In this document: positions 1 through 11,633 of the stretch, one piece after another
How positions within the stretch are numbered: position 1 is the stretch's first letter
How the letters are laid out: each line of letters starts with the position of its first letter
Assembly (NCBI GenBank): GCA_902825855.1
Contig: CADECW010000009.1
Location: 8,156-72,155 of the forward strand
DNA: 64,000 nt
DNA from: an uncultured Rhodospirillales bacterium
GTDB taxonomy: Bacteria; Pseudomonadota; Alphaproteobacteria; Reyranellales; Reyranellaceae
Direction of reading: 5' to 3'
Notes under the pieces: model-generated
What the model saw: only the letters and a program-made list of their open reading frames with translations
Told to the model about the DNA's origin: nothing
Databases searched by the model: none
Program-made: the position numbers and the translations under genes

Positions 1-147
1 GCCTGAGCCATAGGCTAGGTGGCAAACGACACAGACGACACAATGTTCGTACCCCACGATACGAGGAAGATACGCGTACGTAGTACAGCAACTGTTGTCG
101 GCGGCTTGCGTTATGCAAATCCGCTTGATCGGCAAACCGGTGCACCC

Positions 148-741
148 ATGGCCTACTTGCTCAACCGCCCTCTGATGCTCCTCGCAGGTCTGATCGGCCT
201 TGCCAGCCCCGCCATGGCAGGTGCCGCCGGCTGGGCCCTGGAAGCGAATGTGCGTGACCCGAGCTATGCCGTGACCGAGCCAACGAGCACGAATCTCAAT
301 ATCGACGTCGTCGTGCTGACGTGCGAGCAGGTGACCGACCGCCGCGGGCTGCAACTTCGCCTTTACCTGTCCGGTAATGGGCCGCTTGCGCCCAAGGTGG
401 CTACCACGGCACTCAAGGACGATCCCAGGGTGGAACTGGTCGTCGATGGGGTGAGCCAGCCTGCCGAGCTGTTGTTTGCCGACGATTTCGTCGTCGTGGC
501 CGATAGCGCCGACGGCACCATGCCCCTGTTGTCGGACGCCATTCTGGACAAGCTGCAGGCGGGCCGCCGCCTCGAGCTCAAGTTCGACCTCGTGCAGGAG
601 CGGAGCAACCAGGCGCCGTCCTTCGACAGCAGCGCCGTGGTCGACCTGCAGGCCGGCGCGGGCGGTCGGGCCGTGACGGCCGTCAGGCAGTGTGCCAGCG
701 GGTCGACACAGCATCTGGCCGAGACGCCTCGCGGGCGCTGA
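148..741 (+). CDS. Secreted protein of unknown function
   Basis: The 197-residue product starts with a classic signal peptide: a basic N-terminus, a hydrophobic stretch at about residues 8-24, and an Ala-x-Ala site near SPAMA. The frame stays open upstream to base 19, but those residues are not signal-like, so ATG 148 is the better start. The mature part is mixed alpha/beta, acidic, with two cysteines (in LTCEQV and VRQCAS) that could form a disulfide in the periplasm. I do not recognise a family. It stands alone; the next gene begins about 100 bases downstream, after a GC-rich imperfect hairpin around 745-770. Confidence 0.6.
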   Translation: MAYLLNRPLMLLAGLIGLASPAMAGAAGWALEANVRDPSYAVTEPTSTNLNIDVVVLTCEQVTDRRGLQLRLYLSGNGPLAPKVATTALKDDPRVELVVDGVSQPAELLFADDFVVVADSADGTMPLLSDAILDKLQAGRRLELKFDLVQERSNQAPSFDSSAVVDLQAGAGGRAVTAVRQCASGSTQHLAETPRGR

Positions 742-845
742 CGGCCGTCCGCCGCCCTTTGGTTTCGGCGGCTTCATCTGGACTATAGTGCGGGCCGCGC
801 CCATATCCTGGCGTAATTCACCTCTGCGTTCAGCAGGAGACCGCC

Positions 846-1145
846 ATGGACGACAAGACCCGCACCGAACTCGAAGCTGCCGCCTTCCGGCGCCTGGTCG
901 CGCACCTGCAGGAGCGCACCGACGTCCAGAACATCGACTTGATGAACCTGGCCGGCTTCTGCCGCAACTGCCTGTCGCGCTGGTACCGCGAGGAGGCGGG
1001 CAAGCAGGGCATCGAGATCGCCGATCCCAAGGCGCGCGAAATCGTCTATGGCATGCCCTACGACGAATGGAAGGCCAAGCACCAGAAGGAAGCTTCCGGC
1101 GACCAGAAGAAGGCCTTCGACAGCGCGCAGCACAAGCACGGATGA
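846..1145 (+). CDS. DUF1244 family protein
   Basis: The 99-residue protein matches the DUF1244 family, short cytoplasmic alpha-helical proteins common in alphaproteobacteria. The hallmark is the central block NLAGFCRNCLSRWYREEA with two cysteines three residues apart, followed by the conserved YGMPYDEWK segment. The length fits the family. A purine-rich ribosome site (AGGAG) lies just before ATG 846. Function is not known. The C-terminus is lysine-rich. The gene is apparently monocistronic, 144 bases ahead of the DUF2312 gene. Confidence 0.85.
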   Translation: MDDKTRTELEAAAFRRLVAHLQERTDVQNIDLMNLAGFCRNCLSRWYREEAGKQGIEIADPKAREIVYGMPYDEWKAKHQKEASGDQKKAFDSAQHKHG

Positions 1146-1289
1146 TGTCCTGGCCGGACCGCGGCTCTGGAGGTATTCCTCGGTCAGGCAAGGCTCCCCG
1201 CTATCCCCATCATTCATCGCCGAAGTGTCATTGAGCTGGGAGGCCGTGCGCTCCTATGGTCCGCGCGACGTGATCAAGGAGTGTTGGAC

Positions 1290-1562
1290 ATGCCCGATGG
1301 GAGCGCCGTTTCGAAGAAGACCAAGGCCGGGCCGATCTCGGCAGATCGCCTGAAGAGCTTCGTCGAGCGCATCGAAAAGCTCGAGGAGGAGCGCAAGGCG
1401 ATCGGCAGCGACATCAAGGATGTCTACAGCGAGGCCAAGGGCGTGGGCTACGACGTCAAGACCATGCGGAAGATCGTTTCGCTGCGCTCGATGGACGCCG
1501 CCGACCGCGCCGAGCAGGAGACGCTGCTCGACACCTACAAGCACGCGCTCGGAATGGTCTGA
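1290..1562 (+). CDS. DUF2312 / GapR-family DNA-binding protein
   Basis: The 90-residue protein has the DUF2312 core: SADRLKSFVERIEKLEEERK followed by a GYDVKTMRKIV segment. In Caulobacter the same family includes GapR, a nucleoid protein that clamps overtwisted AT-rich DNA. I infer a similar DNA-binding role, but alphaproteobacteria often carry several paralogues, so a gene symbol is not justified. A GTG at 1281 would add three residues, but AAGGAG at 1276-1281 is spaced eight bases from ATG 1290 and supports the shorter start. The N-terminal half is predicted coiled coil from its Leu/Glu/Lys spacing. Confidence 0.85.
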   Translation: MPDGSAVSKKTKAGPISADRLKSFVERIEKLEEERKAIGSDIKDVYSEAKGVGYDVKTMRKIVSLRSMDAADRAEQETLLDTYKHALGMV

Positions 1563-1645
1563 AAGTGATTCCGTGGGCGCGCTGCAGGCGCTAGGGTCCC
1601 TTCCGGCCAACGCTCCAATCAAGTGAGTGGGCCAGGAGGGATGCC

Positions 1646-2794
1646 ATGCGGAACAGAGCCATTTCGGGCGTTTGCGTAGCTTTCGGCCTCGTTGCTGCGC
1701 CCGCCTGGGCGCAGATCGCCGTTTCGTCGAACGACCACAAGGTCAAGCAGGAGAACGGCGTCACCAGCAACGCCGAAAATCCGACGCCGGATACGATCAC
1801 CATTCTCGATCTCGGTCAGTCGCCGGTGAAGGTGTTGGGAACCATGAACGTGCCGGGCAGCGTCGTCGGTCCGCCGACTTCGGTCGCCATCACGCCCGAC
1901 GAATCGGTGGCGCTGGTCGCGGCCTCGACCCAGATCGATCCGGCCGACAAGACCAAGACGAAGCCCGATACCAAGGTCAGCATCGTCGACCTCAAAGGCC
2001 AGAAGGTCCTGGACACGATCAACACCGGCGCCGGCGCGGCCGGTATCTCGCTGACAAAGGACGGCAAGCGCGCGTATGTCGCCAATCGCATGGCGGGCTC
2101 GGTCTCGATCCTGACGATCGACGGCAACAAGGTCGCGCTGGTCAAGACCATCGACCTGGTGCCGGCGGCCGCGTTGCTGAGCCATGTCGCCGTCTCACCC
2201 GATGGCGCTACGGGCGTGGCGACACGCAACGGCGACGGCAAGGTCGCAGTGGTCAAGCTCGGCCCGGATTCGATCAGTGAGAAGGCCACTCTCGACGTGG
2301 CACCACGGCCCTACGCGGTATCCATTACGCCCGACGGCAAGTACGCGGTCGTGGCGAGCCTCGGCGATCCCAAGGCCAACGGCATGTTCACCGTCATGGA
2401 CATCTCTGGCGACCAACCCAAGATCGTCGGCACTGTCGATATCGGCCACGAGAACCTCGAGGGCGCCATGATGTCGAACGACGGCAAATGGGTCGCCGGC
2501 GTGGCGCATGCCGGCTCGACCCGGCCCAAGGACGCGCCGCAGTTCAAGCCCAATGGCATGCTCGTGCTCTACAGGCTCGACGACGGCAAGCTCAGCAAGA
2601 CCAGCGAGGCACCGATCGGTGCCTGGTCGCAAGGCGCGTCCTTCTCCAAGGACGGCAAGACCGTCGCGGTGCAGAACATGATCCAGAAGAACATCCAGGT
2701 GTTCAAGAACGACGATGGCAAGCTCACCGACACCGGCCAGAAGATCGAGGTCGGCGGCGGCGCCGCGGCCATCCGCTCGTCGGCCGATCGCTAG
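1646..2794 (+). CDS. Secreted YVTN-type beta-propeller protein
   Basis: A 382-residue protein with a signal peptide ending at PAWA-QI. The rest is a series of beta-propeller blades with repeated phrases such as TPDESVALV, TKDGKRAYVANR, SPDGATGVAT, TPDGKYAVV and SKDGKTVAV, the pattern of the YVTN/lactonase-like (Lactonase_7 or WD40-like) superfamily. A periplasmic binding or scaffolding role is likely; no lactonase catalytic residues can be assigned by eye. AGGAGG precedes the start. The stop lies 10 bases before the TctC-type gene, so the two are probably co-transcribed, which hints at a shared substrate. Confidence 0.8.
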   Translation: MRNRAISGVCVAFGLVAAPAWAQIAVSSNDHKVKQENGVTSNAENPTPDTITILDLGQSPVKVLGTMNVPGSVVGPPTSVAITPDESVALVAASTQIDPADKTKTKPDTKVSIVDLKGQKVLDTINTGAGAAGISLTKDGKRAYVANRMAGSVSILTIDGNKVALVKTIDLVPAAALLSHVAVSPDGATGVATRNGDGKVAVVKLGPDSISEKATLDVAPRPYAVSITPDGKYAVVASLGDPKANGMFTVMDISGDQPKIVGTVDIGHENLEGAMMSNDGKWVAGVAHAGSTRPKDAPQFKPNGMLVLYRLDDGKLSKTSEAPIGAWSQGASFSKDGKTVAVQNMIQKNIQVFKNDDGKLTDTGQKIEVGGGAAAIRSSADR

Positions 2795-2804
2795 GGACCA
2801 CTCG

Positions 2805-3767
2805 ATGAAGCGGCGTACGCTTATCCTCGCCTCGCTCGCCGCGTCCGTGGCGACCGGGGCGGGGGCTCAACAAACCTTCCCCTCGCAGCCGGTCAAGGTC
2901 GTGGTGCCCTTTCCGCCGGGCGGCGGCACTGACGCGCTGGCGCGCGCCATCCAGGAGCCGATGCAGAAGGCACTCGGCCAGAGCGTCATCATCGACAACA
3001 AGGGCGGTGCGGGTGGCGCGCTGGCGCACGAGTACGTCGCCAAGCAGCCTCCGGACGGGCACACGGTGCTGGTAAGCTCCAACAACCAGATGCTCTACCC
3101 GTTTCTGGTCGCCAAGCTCACTTTCGATCCGGCCGACTTCGTGCCGGTGGGCTTTGTCGCCAAGCAGGAATCGGTGTTCGTCGGCAGCGCCGACGCGCCG
3201 TGGGCAGACCTGGCCGCGATAACGGAAGCCGCGCGCAAGGCGCCGGGCGAGGTGCAATACGGGACAGCCGGCGTCAGCACGCCGATGCATCTGTCGACCG
3301 AGCGCTACGCCATCCTGAACAAGATCAAGCTGACGCACGTGCCCTTTCGCGGCACCGGCCCACTGGTCACCGACCTCCTGGGCGGTCACATCAAGCTCGG
3401 CATGTCGAGCGTCACCAGCGTGCTGCCGCACATCCAGGCCGGCAAGCTCAAGGCCTACGGCATGGCGGCGCCTGAGCGCGCCGCGCTGGCGTCCGACATC
3501 AGGACGTTCAAGGAGCAGGGTTTCGGCGACGTCGACGGCACCATCGTCTACACGCTGATCGCGCCGCCGGGCACCCCGGCCTCGGCCATCGCCAAGCTGA
3601 ACGAGGCGCTGAATGCCGGCGTGTCGACACCCGAGATGAAAGAGGAACTGCGCAAGCGCGGCTTCGTCGCCATGGGCGGCACGCCCAAGGAACTCGCCGA
3701 CTGGACGGCCGTGCAGGCCGGCATCTGGGGCCCTGTGCTGCAGGCCGCGGGGATCAAGCCGGAGTAA
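2805..3767 (+). CDS. TctC/Bug family periplasmic solute-binding protein
   Basis: A 320-residue substrate-binding protein of the tripartite tricarboxylate transporter (Bug) family. After a signal peptide (MKRRTLILASLAAS, cleavage near GAGA-QQ), the mature protein opens with FPSQPVKVVVPFPPGGGTD, the phosphate-like loop typical of Bug proteins. It then shows the PLAHEYV-type and PFRGTGPLVTDLLGGHI blocks, with L(A)GxI near the ligand site, and ends near WGPVLQAAGIKPE. No TctA/TctB membrane genes lie nearby, which is common for orphan Bug proteins. ATG 2805 is chosen because the longer frame lacks a signal sequence. The ligand is probably a carboxylate but cannot be told. Confidence 0.9.
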   Translation: MKRRTLILASLAASVATGAGAQQTFPSQPVKVVVPFPPGGGTDALARAIQEPMQKALGQSVIIDNKGGAGGALAHEYVAKQPPDGHTVLVSSNNQMLYPFLVAKLTFDPADFVPVGFVAKQESVFVGSADAPWADLAAITEAARKAPGEVQYGTAGVSTPMHLSTERYAILNKIKLTHVPFRGTGPLVTDLLGGHIKLGMSSVTSVLPHIQAGKLKAYGMAAPERAALASDIRTFKEQGFGDVDGTIVYTLIAPPGTPASAIAKLNEALNAGVSTPEMKEELRKRGFVAMGGTPKELADWTAVQAGIWGPVLQAAGIKPE

Positions 3768-3805
3768 GTCGCCGGACCGCGGCCTGCAGGCTCGATCCGG
3801 CAAAA

Positions 3806-6869
<3,064 letters not shown>

Positions 6870-6973
6870 CTATTGCCGATTGTGGCCTGTCTTGTTGCAT
6901 CGCCGCGGGGCAAAGGCAATCTCCGGCACGGCGACTGAAAAGCGAGTGCCGGCACGACCCGGCTTCGACCGCC

Positions 6974-7564
6974 TCAGACGCGGTCCAGCCGCTTTTCGAC
7001 GCCGGCCGAACGCGGCATTGCCGCGATTGCCGGCAGAACGTCGTTGATGTTGTTCACGAAAGCGACATGGTCGAGGTGGGTCCGTTCGGCGAAACCGCTT
7101 TCTACGACACCGCGCAGAAGGGCTGCGAGAGGCTGCCAGTAGCCGCCCTGGTCGACGATGACGATCGGCTTGGTGTGGAGGCCAAGGGTGCGCCATGACA
7201 GCACCTCGAAGAGCTCTTCCAGGGTGCCGATGCCGCCCGGCAGGACGACGAAGGCGTCCGAGCGCTCGAACATCTGCAGCTTGCGCTCGTGCATGGTCTC
7301 CACCACCACCGTCTCGCTGAGCGCCGGGTGCCCGGCTTCGCGCTGCAGCAGGAAGCGGGGAATGACACCGACCACCCGTCCGCCCCCCTTGAGCGCGGCG
7401 TTTGCCACCAGTCCCATCAGGCCGACCCCACCGCCGCCATAAACCAGGGCTATGCTCTTGTTTGCCAAAAGATCGCCCAGCTGCTGTGCGACCTCCCGGG
7501 CTGCAGGGTCGCTGCCGAAACGGGCGCCACAGAAGACGCAGATGGAGGAGGGGGCGGGTTGCAC
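6974..7564 (-). CDS. LOG-family nucleotide phosphoribohydrolase-like protein
   Basis: A 196-residue Rossmann-type protein of the LOG family (TIGR00730). The signature PGGIGTLEELFE begins at residue 109, preceded by VYGGGGVGLMG at about 42-51, ERK in the MHERK segment, and the catalytic Glu of TLEE. Plant and bacterial members hydrolyse cytokinin riboside 5'-monophosphates or other nucleoside monophosphates to the base and ribose phosphate; the physiological substrate here is unknown. It is cytoplasmic and about normal length. It is transcribed away from the LysM gene, with a 137-base shared upstream region. Confidence 0.88.
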   Translation of the reverse strand: MQPAPSSICVFCGARFGSDPAAREVAQQLGDLLANKSIALVYGGGGVGLMGLVANAALKGGGRVVGVIPRFLLQREAGHPALSETVVVETMHERKLQMFERSDAFVVLPGGIGTLEELFEVLSWRTLGLHTKPIVIVDQGGYWQPLAALLRGVVESGFAERTHLDHVAFVNNINDVLPAIAAMPRSAGVEKRLDRV

Positions 7565-7701
7565 TTTTCTACACGGGCCGGGAACGGACGGGTCTATTTA
7601 CACACGATCCGACGTCTTTCCGGACCGAACCAACATGGTATCATTTCGCAGAGACAGGTCGCGACGCCAAGGGGAGTGGTAGTCGCACCATCGGGAGGGT
7701 G

Positions 7702-8766
7702 ATGTCACGCACAGTTATCTGGCTCGTGGTTGGCGGGGCGGCCGTAGTCGCGGCGGGCCTGGGAGTGGCGTGGCAGGTGCGGATGAACGAGCAGGCCGTC
7801 CTGGATCGGGTGACCAGGTCGACGGTCGCACCTGAGTCGCAGGCCGCGCCGCAAGCTGCACCGTCCGCGGCATCCAGCGCGCCGCCGGCGCAGGCCGCAC
7901 CGGCAGTGCCGCCGGAGGCCGTGACCGTGCCCACGTTCGATATCGCCCGCATCGCGCCCGACGGGCGCGCCGTCATCGCCGGCCGTGCTTCGCCCGGAGC
8001 CAAGATCGTGCTGCTGGACGGCGGCAAGGAAGTCGCGCACAGCGAGGCCGACGCGCGCGGCGAATGGGTCGTCATCGCCCAGGATCCGCCGCTCGGCTCC
8101 GGTCAGCACGAGCTGCGCGTCGTGCAGCACATCGAGGGGCGCGCGCCAGTAACGTCGGAGCAGGTGGTCGTGGCCGTGGTGCCCGAGAAGCCTGCCGTTC
8201 CCGCGACGTCTCCTGGCGCTGGACAGCCGCGCGAAGAGACGCTGGTGATGATCGCGCCGCCTGGCGGTGGGCCGGCGAAGCTCGTGCAGGCGCCGTCGGC
8301 CGCCGGCGTGCCGCGCTCGGGCGATCTCGCGATGTCGACGCTCGATTACGACGATGCAGGCCATGTGACGGTCACCGGTCAGGCGACGCCCGGCGTCGTG
8401 GTGCGTGTCTATATCAACGACAAGATGGTGGCCGAGGGCGCCGCCGGCCGAGACGGCCGCTGGAAGCTCCAGCCGCCCGATCCGATCGGACCAGGCAATC
8501 ACACGCTTCGGCTCGATCGGCTGGCGAGCGACGGCAAGCCGATGGCGCGGCTGGAATTGCCGTTCGAGCGCGTCGTGGTGCCGCCCGGCACCAAGGACAC
8601 GCGCCGCCTGGTCGTGGTCCGCGGCGACAATCTCTGGAACATCGCGCGTGCCCATTACGGCGCGGGGTTCCACCACACGGTGATCTACGGGGCCAACAAG
8701 GAACAGATCATCAATCCCGACCTGATCTATCCTGGCCAAGTCTTCAGCCTGCCCAAGGTAAATTGA
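7702..8766 (+). CDS. Membrane-anchored LysM protein with Ig-like repeats
   Basis: A 354-residue protein with one N-terminal membrane segment (residues ~5-24) and a long Ala/Pro-rich linker. Two similar beta-rich segments follow, each with the pattern G(R/H)..(I/V).G.A(S/T)PG..V and ending in GE/GRW...PPLGSGQHELR or PPDPIGPGNHTLR, as in bacterial Ig-like domains. The C-terminal LysM domain (about residues 300-352, VVRGDNLWNIARAHYGAG to LIYPGQVFSLP) should bind peptidoglycan. I infer a periplasmic protein anchored in the inner membrane. The frame extends upstream to 7402, but ATG 7702 has GGGAGGG seven bases earlier and starts right before the membrane segment. psd follows after 23 bases. Confidence 0.85.
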   Translation: MSRTVIWLVVGGAAVVAAGLGVAWQVRMNEQAVLDRVTRSTVAPESQAAPQAAPSAASSAPPAQAAPAVPPEAVTVPTFDIARIAPDGRAVIAGRASPGAKIVLLDGGKEVAHSEADARGEWVVIAQDPPLGSGQHELRVVQHIEGRAPVTSEQVVVAVVPEKPAVPATSPGAGQPREETLVMIAPPGGGPAKLVQAPSAAGVPRSGDLAMSTLDYDDAGHVTVTGQATPGVVVRVYINDKMVAEGAAGRDGRWKLQPPDPIGPGNHTLRLDRLASDGKPMARLELPFERVVVPPGTKDTRRLVVVRGDNLWNIARAHYGAGFHHTVIYGANKEQIINPDLIYPGQVFSLPKVN

Positions 8767-8789
8767 GACCAGGGCGACAGAGAATTTTC

Positions 8790-9482
8790 ATGCTGGCGAA
8801 CTTCTTCGTGCCGATCCTCGACGACGGCTGGCGCTACGTCGCAATCTTCGCGGCGATCACCTTTCTCGCGGCGCTGACCGGTGCAGCGTGGCTGTTCTGG
8901 CCGCTGTTCGTGCTGACGCTGTGGTCGATCTACTTCTTCCGCGATCCATCGCGCGGCGTGCCGCAGGACGACGACGTTCTGGTGGCGCCGGCCGACGGGC
9001 TGGTGCAGATGGTCGTTGCCGCCGTACCACCGGGCGAGCTCGGGATGGGCGACCAGCCGCTGACGCGCGTGTCGATCTTCTTGAGCGTGTTCGATGTGCA
9101 CATCAACCGCACACCGTGCGCGGGAACCGTCGACGTCGTTTCCTATCGGCCAGGCAAGTATCTCAACGCTGCCGCTGACAAAGCGAGCGAGGACAACGAG
9201 CGCATGGCAGTTGCGCTCAAGCGCGCCGACGGCCGCATCATCGGCTGCGTACAGATCGCCGGCTGGGTGGCAAGACGCATCGTCTGCTACATCAAGCCCG
9301 GCCAGGTCGTGCAGGCGGGCGAGCGCTTCGGCCATATCCGCTTCGGCAGCCGCACCGACCTCTACCTGCCGCCGGGCGCCCGATTGCTGGTGGCGGCCGG
9401 CCAGCGCATGATCGGCGGCGAGACGGTGATGGCCGAACTCGATCCGGTGAAGCCGGAACCTCGGCGGGTGGTCGAGTTTTAG
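8790..9482 (+). CDS. psd: Phosphatidylserine decarboxylase, short proteobacterial/archaeal type
   Basis: A 230-residue enzyme that makes phosphatidylethanolamine from phosphatidylserine. Two hydrophobic segments lie near the N-terminus (residues ~12-45), followed by FFRDPSR, the family's LVAPADGLV block, and FLSVFDVHINRTP. Near the C-terminus the IRFGSRTDLYLPPG segment contains the Gly-Ser pair at which these proenzymes self-cleave to give the pyruvoyl cofactor. The length is normal for the short class. The following pssA supplies its substrate, and the pair is a conserved alphaproteobacterial arrangement. Confidence 0.92.
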   Translation: MLANFFVPILDDGWRYVAIFAAITFLAALTGAAWLFWPLFVLTLWSIYFFRDPSRGVPQDDDVLVAPADGLVQMVVAAVPPGELGMGDQPLTRVSIFLSVFDVHINRTPCAGTVDVVSYRPGKYLNAAADKASEDNERMAVALKRADGRIIGCVQIAGWVARRIVCYIKPGQVVQAGERFGHIRFGSRTDLYLPPGARLLVAAGQRMIGGETVMAELDPVKPEPRRVVEF

Positions 9483-9497
9483 TATGGTGGAACGCGC

Positions 9498-9603
9498 TCT
9501 TGATACCCTCTCCTCCGACCAGCGGGAGAGGCCTAGGCGAGGGGGCTTCCAATACTTTCCGCAACCTCCTCACCCAGCCTCTTCCCCCAAAGGGAGAGGA
9601 GAA
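9498..9603. repeat. Paired inverted palindromic repeat element between psd and pssA
   Basis: Two imperfect units face each other. The left unit (about 9504-9541) reads as a CTCTCC/GGAGAGG hairpin followed by CTAGGCGAGGGGG. The right unit (about 9567-9601) reads CCTCACCCAGCCTC then CCCCCAAAGGGAGAGGAG, roughly the reverse complement of the left. Elements of this form, short palindromes with CTCACCC/GGGTGAGG tails, are scattered between genes of many alphaproteobacteria. It may stabilise or attenuate the psd-pssA transcript. The right end supplies an AGGAG near the pssA start. Confidence 0.65.
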
Positions 9604-9620
9604 TGAGGGAAGGACTTGTC

Positions 9621-10451
9621 ATGGACAGCGATTTTCATGCCCGCCGCGGTCGATTGCGGGGCTTTTCGATCAACCGGCTGATCCCCAACGTGCTGACGCT
9701 CGCGGCGCTGTGCTCGGGACTGACGGCGATCCGATTTGGACTGCAGGGGCAGATGAAGCTTGCGGTCATCGCCATCTTCGTCGCCGCGGTGCTCGACGCT
9801 CTCGATGGCCGCGTCGCGCGGCGGCTGGGCGTGACCAGCCGCTTCGGCGCAGAGCTCGATTCCCTGTCGGACTTCCTGTGCTTCGGCGTAACGCCTGCGC
9901 TTGTCCTCTACATGTCCTCGCTGTCGGATGCGGGTTCGCTGGGCTGGATCGTCACCCTGATGTTCCCGATGTGCTCAGCGCTGCGATTGGCGCGCTTCAA
10001 CACCGCATTGGTCTCCGATACGCCGCCGCCGGCATGGACAGGTTCGTACTTCACCGGCGTGCCTGCCCCGGCCGGCGCGCTGCTCGCGCTGATCCCGCTG
10101 ATGGTGAGCTTCGCGAGCGAGGCGGAGTGGCCCCGGCATGCGCTGGTCGTCGGCACGGTGCTGGTGCTCGTCGGCGGCCTGATGGTGAGCCGCCTGCCGA
10201 CCTTCTCGTTCAAGAAGGGCAGGGTGCCACGCCATCTCGTGCTGCCGGCGCTGCTTGGTGCGGCACTGGTCATGGGTGTGATCGCAAGCTCACCCTGGAT
10301 CGGGCTGTCGTTGCTCGGCCTGGTCTATGTGTCGCTCATTCCCTACAGCTGGCTGAGCTACCAGCGGCAGGCGCGACAGGATCGCGCAAACACCGGCGCC
10401 GAGGTCGTGAACCTGCGTGCGGTCGATTCGGGGTCGCCGCCCGGCGAGTGA
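9621..10451 (+). CDS. pssA: CDP-diacylglycerol-serine O-phosphatidyltransferase
   Basis: A 276-residue integral membrane enzyme that joins CDP-diacylglycerol and serine to make phosphatidylserine. The CDP-alcohol phosphatidyltransferase signature D-G-x2-A-R-x8-G-x3-D-x3-D is complete: ALDGRVARRLG, then FGAELDSLSD. Six to eight hydrophobic segments follow. ATG 9621 has AGGGAAGGA at 9606-9614, but an in-frame ATG at 9603 with GGAGAGGA from the repeat just upstream would add six residues, so the start is not settled. It sits directly after psd. Confidence 0.92.
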   Translation: MDSDFHARRGRLRGFSINRLIPNVLTLAALCSGLTAIRFGLQGQMKLAVIAIFVAAVLDALDGRVARRLGVTSRFGAELDSLSDFLCFGVTPALVLYMSSLSDAGSLGWIVTLMFPMCSALRLARFNTALVSDTPPPAWTGSYFTGVPAPAGALLALIPLMVSFASEAEWPRHALVVGTVLVLVGGLMVSRLPTFSFKKGRVPRHLVLPALLGAALVMGVIASSPWIGLSLLGLVYVSLIPYSWLSYQRQARQDRANTGAEVVNLRAVDSGSPPGE

Positions 10452-10463
10452 TCGCAAGTCTCG

Positions 10464-11063
10464 ATGCTCGATCCGCTCTTGCGACGATGGATTGATCCAT
10501 TGCTCGATCGAGCCGGGGCCTGGCTCGCCCGCCGGGATCTGTCGGCCAACGCGGTCAGCCTCGCGGGCCTAGCGGTCGGTCTCGCCACAGTGCCGCTGCT
10601 CGCCTGGCAGCAGTACCATGCAGCTCTACTGATCATCCTGTTGAACCGGCTGATGGATGGACTCGACGGAGCGATCGCGCGTCACAACGGCGCGACGCGG
10701 TTCGGCGGCTACCTCGACATCATGTGCGACATGGGTTTCTACGCTGCCGTGCCCATCGGCTTCGCGCTGGCTCGCCCCGACAATGCACTCTGGGCCGCAC
10801 TGCTGCTGGCGTCCTTCGTCTGCACAGCGTCATCGTTCCTCGGCCGGGCCGTGCTGGCTGCCCAGCGCGGCGAGCCCGACGATGGCGCCAGGGGAGCCAA
10901 GTCGTTCTTCCATGCCGCCGGTATCGTCGAGGGCACTGAAACCATTTTCGCCTTCATCCTCTTCTGCCTGTTTCCGACCGCGTTTCCATGGTTGGCCGGC
11001 ATCTTCGCCGCGCTGTGCTTCGGAACTGCGGCGATTCGAGTCTTTGAGTCTAAAAGATCGTAA
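10464..11063 (+). CDS. CDP-alcohol phosphatidyltransferase family protein
   Basis: A 199-residue polytopic membrane protein with the same catalytic signature as pssA (LDGAIARHNG then FGGYLDIMCD). The third motif Asp region is intact, so it is likely an active transferase. It is shorter than and quite different from pssA. Close relatives are annotated only as CDP-alcohol transferases, and the alcohol (inositol phosphate, glycerol phosphate or another) cannot be told. It starts 12 bases after the pssA stop, forming a psd-pssA-transferase operon. It ends in an AT-rich stretch at 11060-11095. Confidence 0.85.
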   Translation: MLDPLLRRWIDPLLDRAGAWLARRDLSANAVSLAGLAVGLATVPLLAWQQYHAALLIILLNRLMDGLDGAIARHNGATRFGGYLDIMCDMGFYAAVPIGFALARPDNALWAALLLASFVCTASSFLGRAVLAAQRGEPDDGARGAKSFFHAAGIVEGTETIFAFILFCLFPTAFPWLAGIFAALCFGTAAIRVFESKRS

Positions 11064-11189
11064 TTACAAATACTTATGACTATTATTTAATGTTCTTGTT
11101 GACCTCGGGACCGGGGGCGAGTACCGTTCTTCTCGCAACGGCCCCGTCAGAGGGCCGCATCCCCCCTTTGAATCGACCCCGGTAAATCA

Positions 11190-11354
11190 ATGTTGTCCTT
11201 TTTCCGACGTCTCATGAAGAACTTTGAAGGCGCCACGGTGGTTGAGTACACGCTTATCGCTTCGTTGATAGCCGTGGCCGCAATCGCGTCAATGCGTTCG
11301 GTCGGTACGAAGGTTTCCAGTGTGTTGGGAGCGGTCGGACCGGCAATCAACTGA
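11190..11354 (+). CDS. Flp/Fap-type pilin, orphan
   Basis: A 54-residue pilin precursor. The N-terminus MLSFFRRLMKNFEGATVVEYTLIASL has the Flp pattern: a short basic leader, then a hydrophobic helix with the Glu-Tyr pair (VEYTLIAS) that marks Tad-system type IVb pilins. Residues 16-33 form the membrane helix, and the tail SSVLGAVGPAIN is the usual small Gly/Ala-rich end. Processing would need a TadV-type prepilin peptidase, but no tad or cpa genes are in the window. An AT-rich upstream region (11064-11110) and a strong terminator make it a single-gene transcript. Short genes like this are easily missed. Confidence 0.85.
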   Translation: MLSFFRRLMKNFEGATVVEYTLIASLIAVAAIASMRSVGTKVSSVLGAVGPAIN

Positions 11355-11381
11355 TCGATTGCTCGACGACAGAACTGCCAA

Positions 11382-11409
11382 GGCGGCCCAGTCCATGGGC
11401 CGCCTTTTT
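11382..11409 (+). terminator. Rho-independent terminator of the Flp pilin gene
   Basis: A nine-base perfect stem, GGCGGCCCA pairing with TGGGCCGCC, closes a five-base loop (GTCCA) and is followed at once by five T residues. It stands 27 bases after the pilin stop codon. The next 223 bases up to the gene at 11634 show no gene I can support. Confidence 0.9.
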
Positions 11410-11633
11410 GCTTCGGACGCGACCGGATGCGGGTTTGATTGGTATTTTTCCGCTGGAAGTAATCAGTTGGAGCCCAAGCCTGAGATAGAACCGAAACTAT
11501 CTTTCGCAAGGATTGAACTGTTGCCTCTGTAGTCTCGCGCAAGGATCTCGATGAGTGCAGGGGCCCGGCGCAATCCGAACTTCTTTCCCCGATCTGCGGC
11601 AAGCGACTAGAGTGGCGGGGAAGGAGAAGTGAC

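Noticed and set aside
1650..1673. GGAAC and CGTT near the start of the beta-propeller gene
   Set aside because: Spacing is only 14 bases and the elements lie inside the signal peptide codons.
11064..11189. GCAAC near 11139 before the Flp pilin gene as an EcfG-type promoter
   Set aside because: After 16 bases the sequence is CGCA, not CGTT, and the pilin has no clear stress link.
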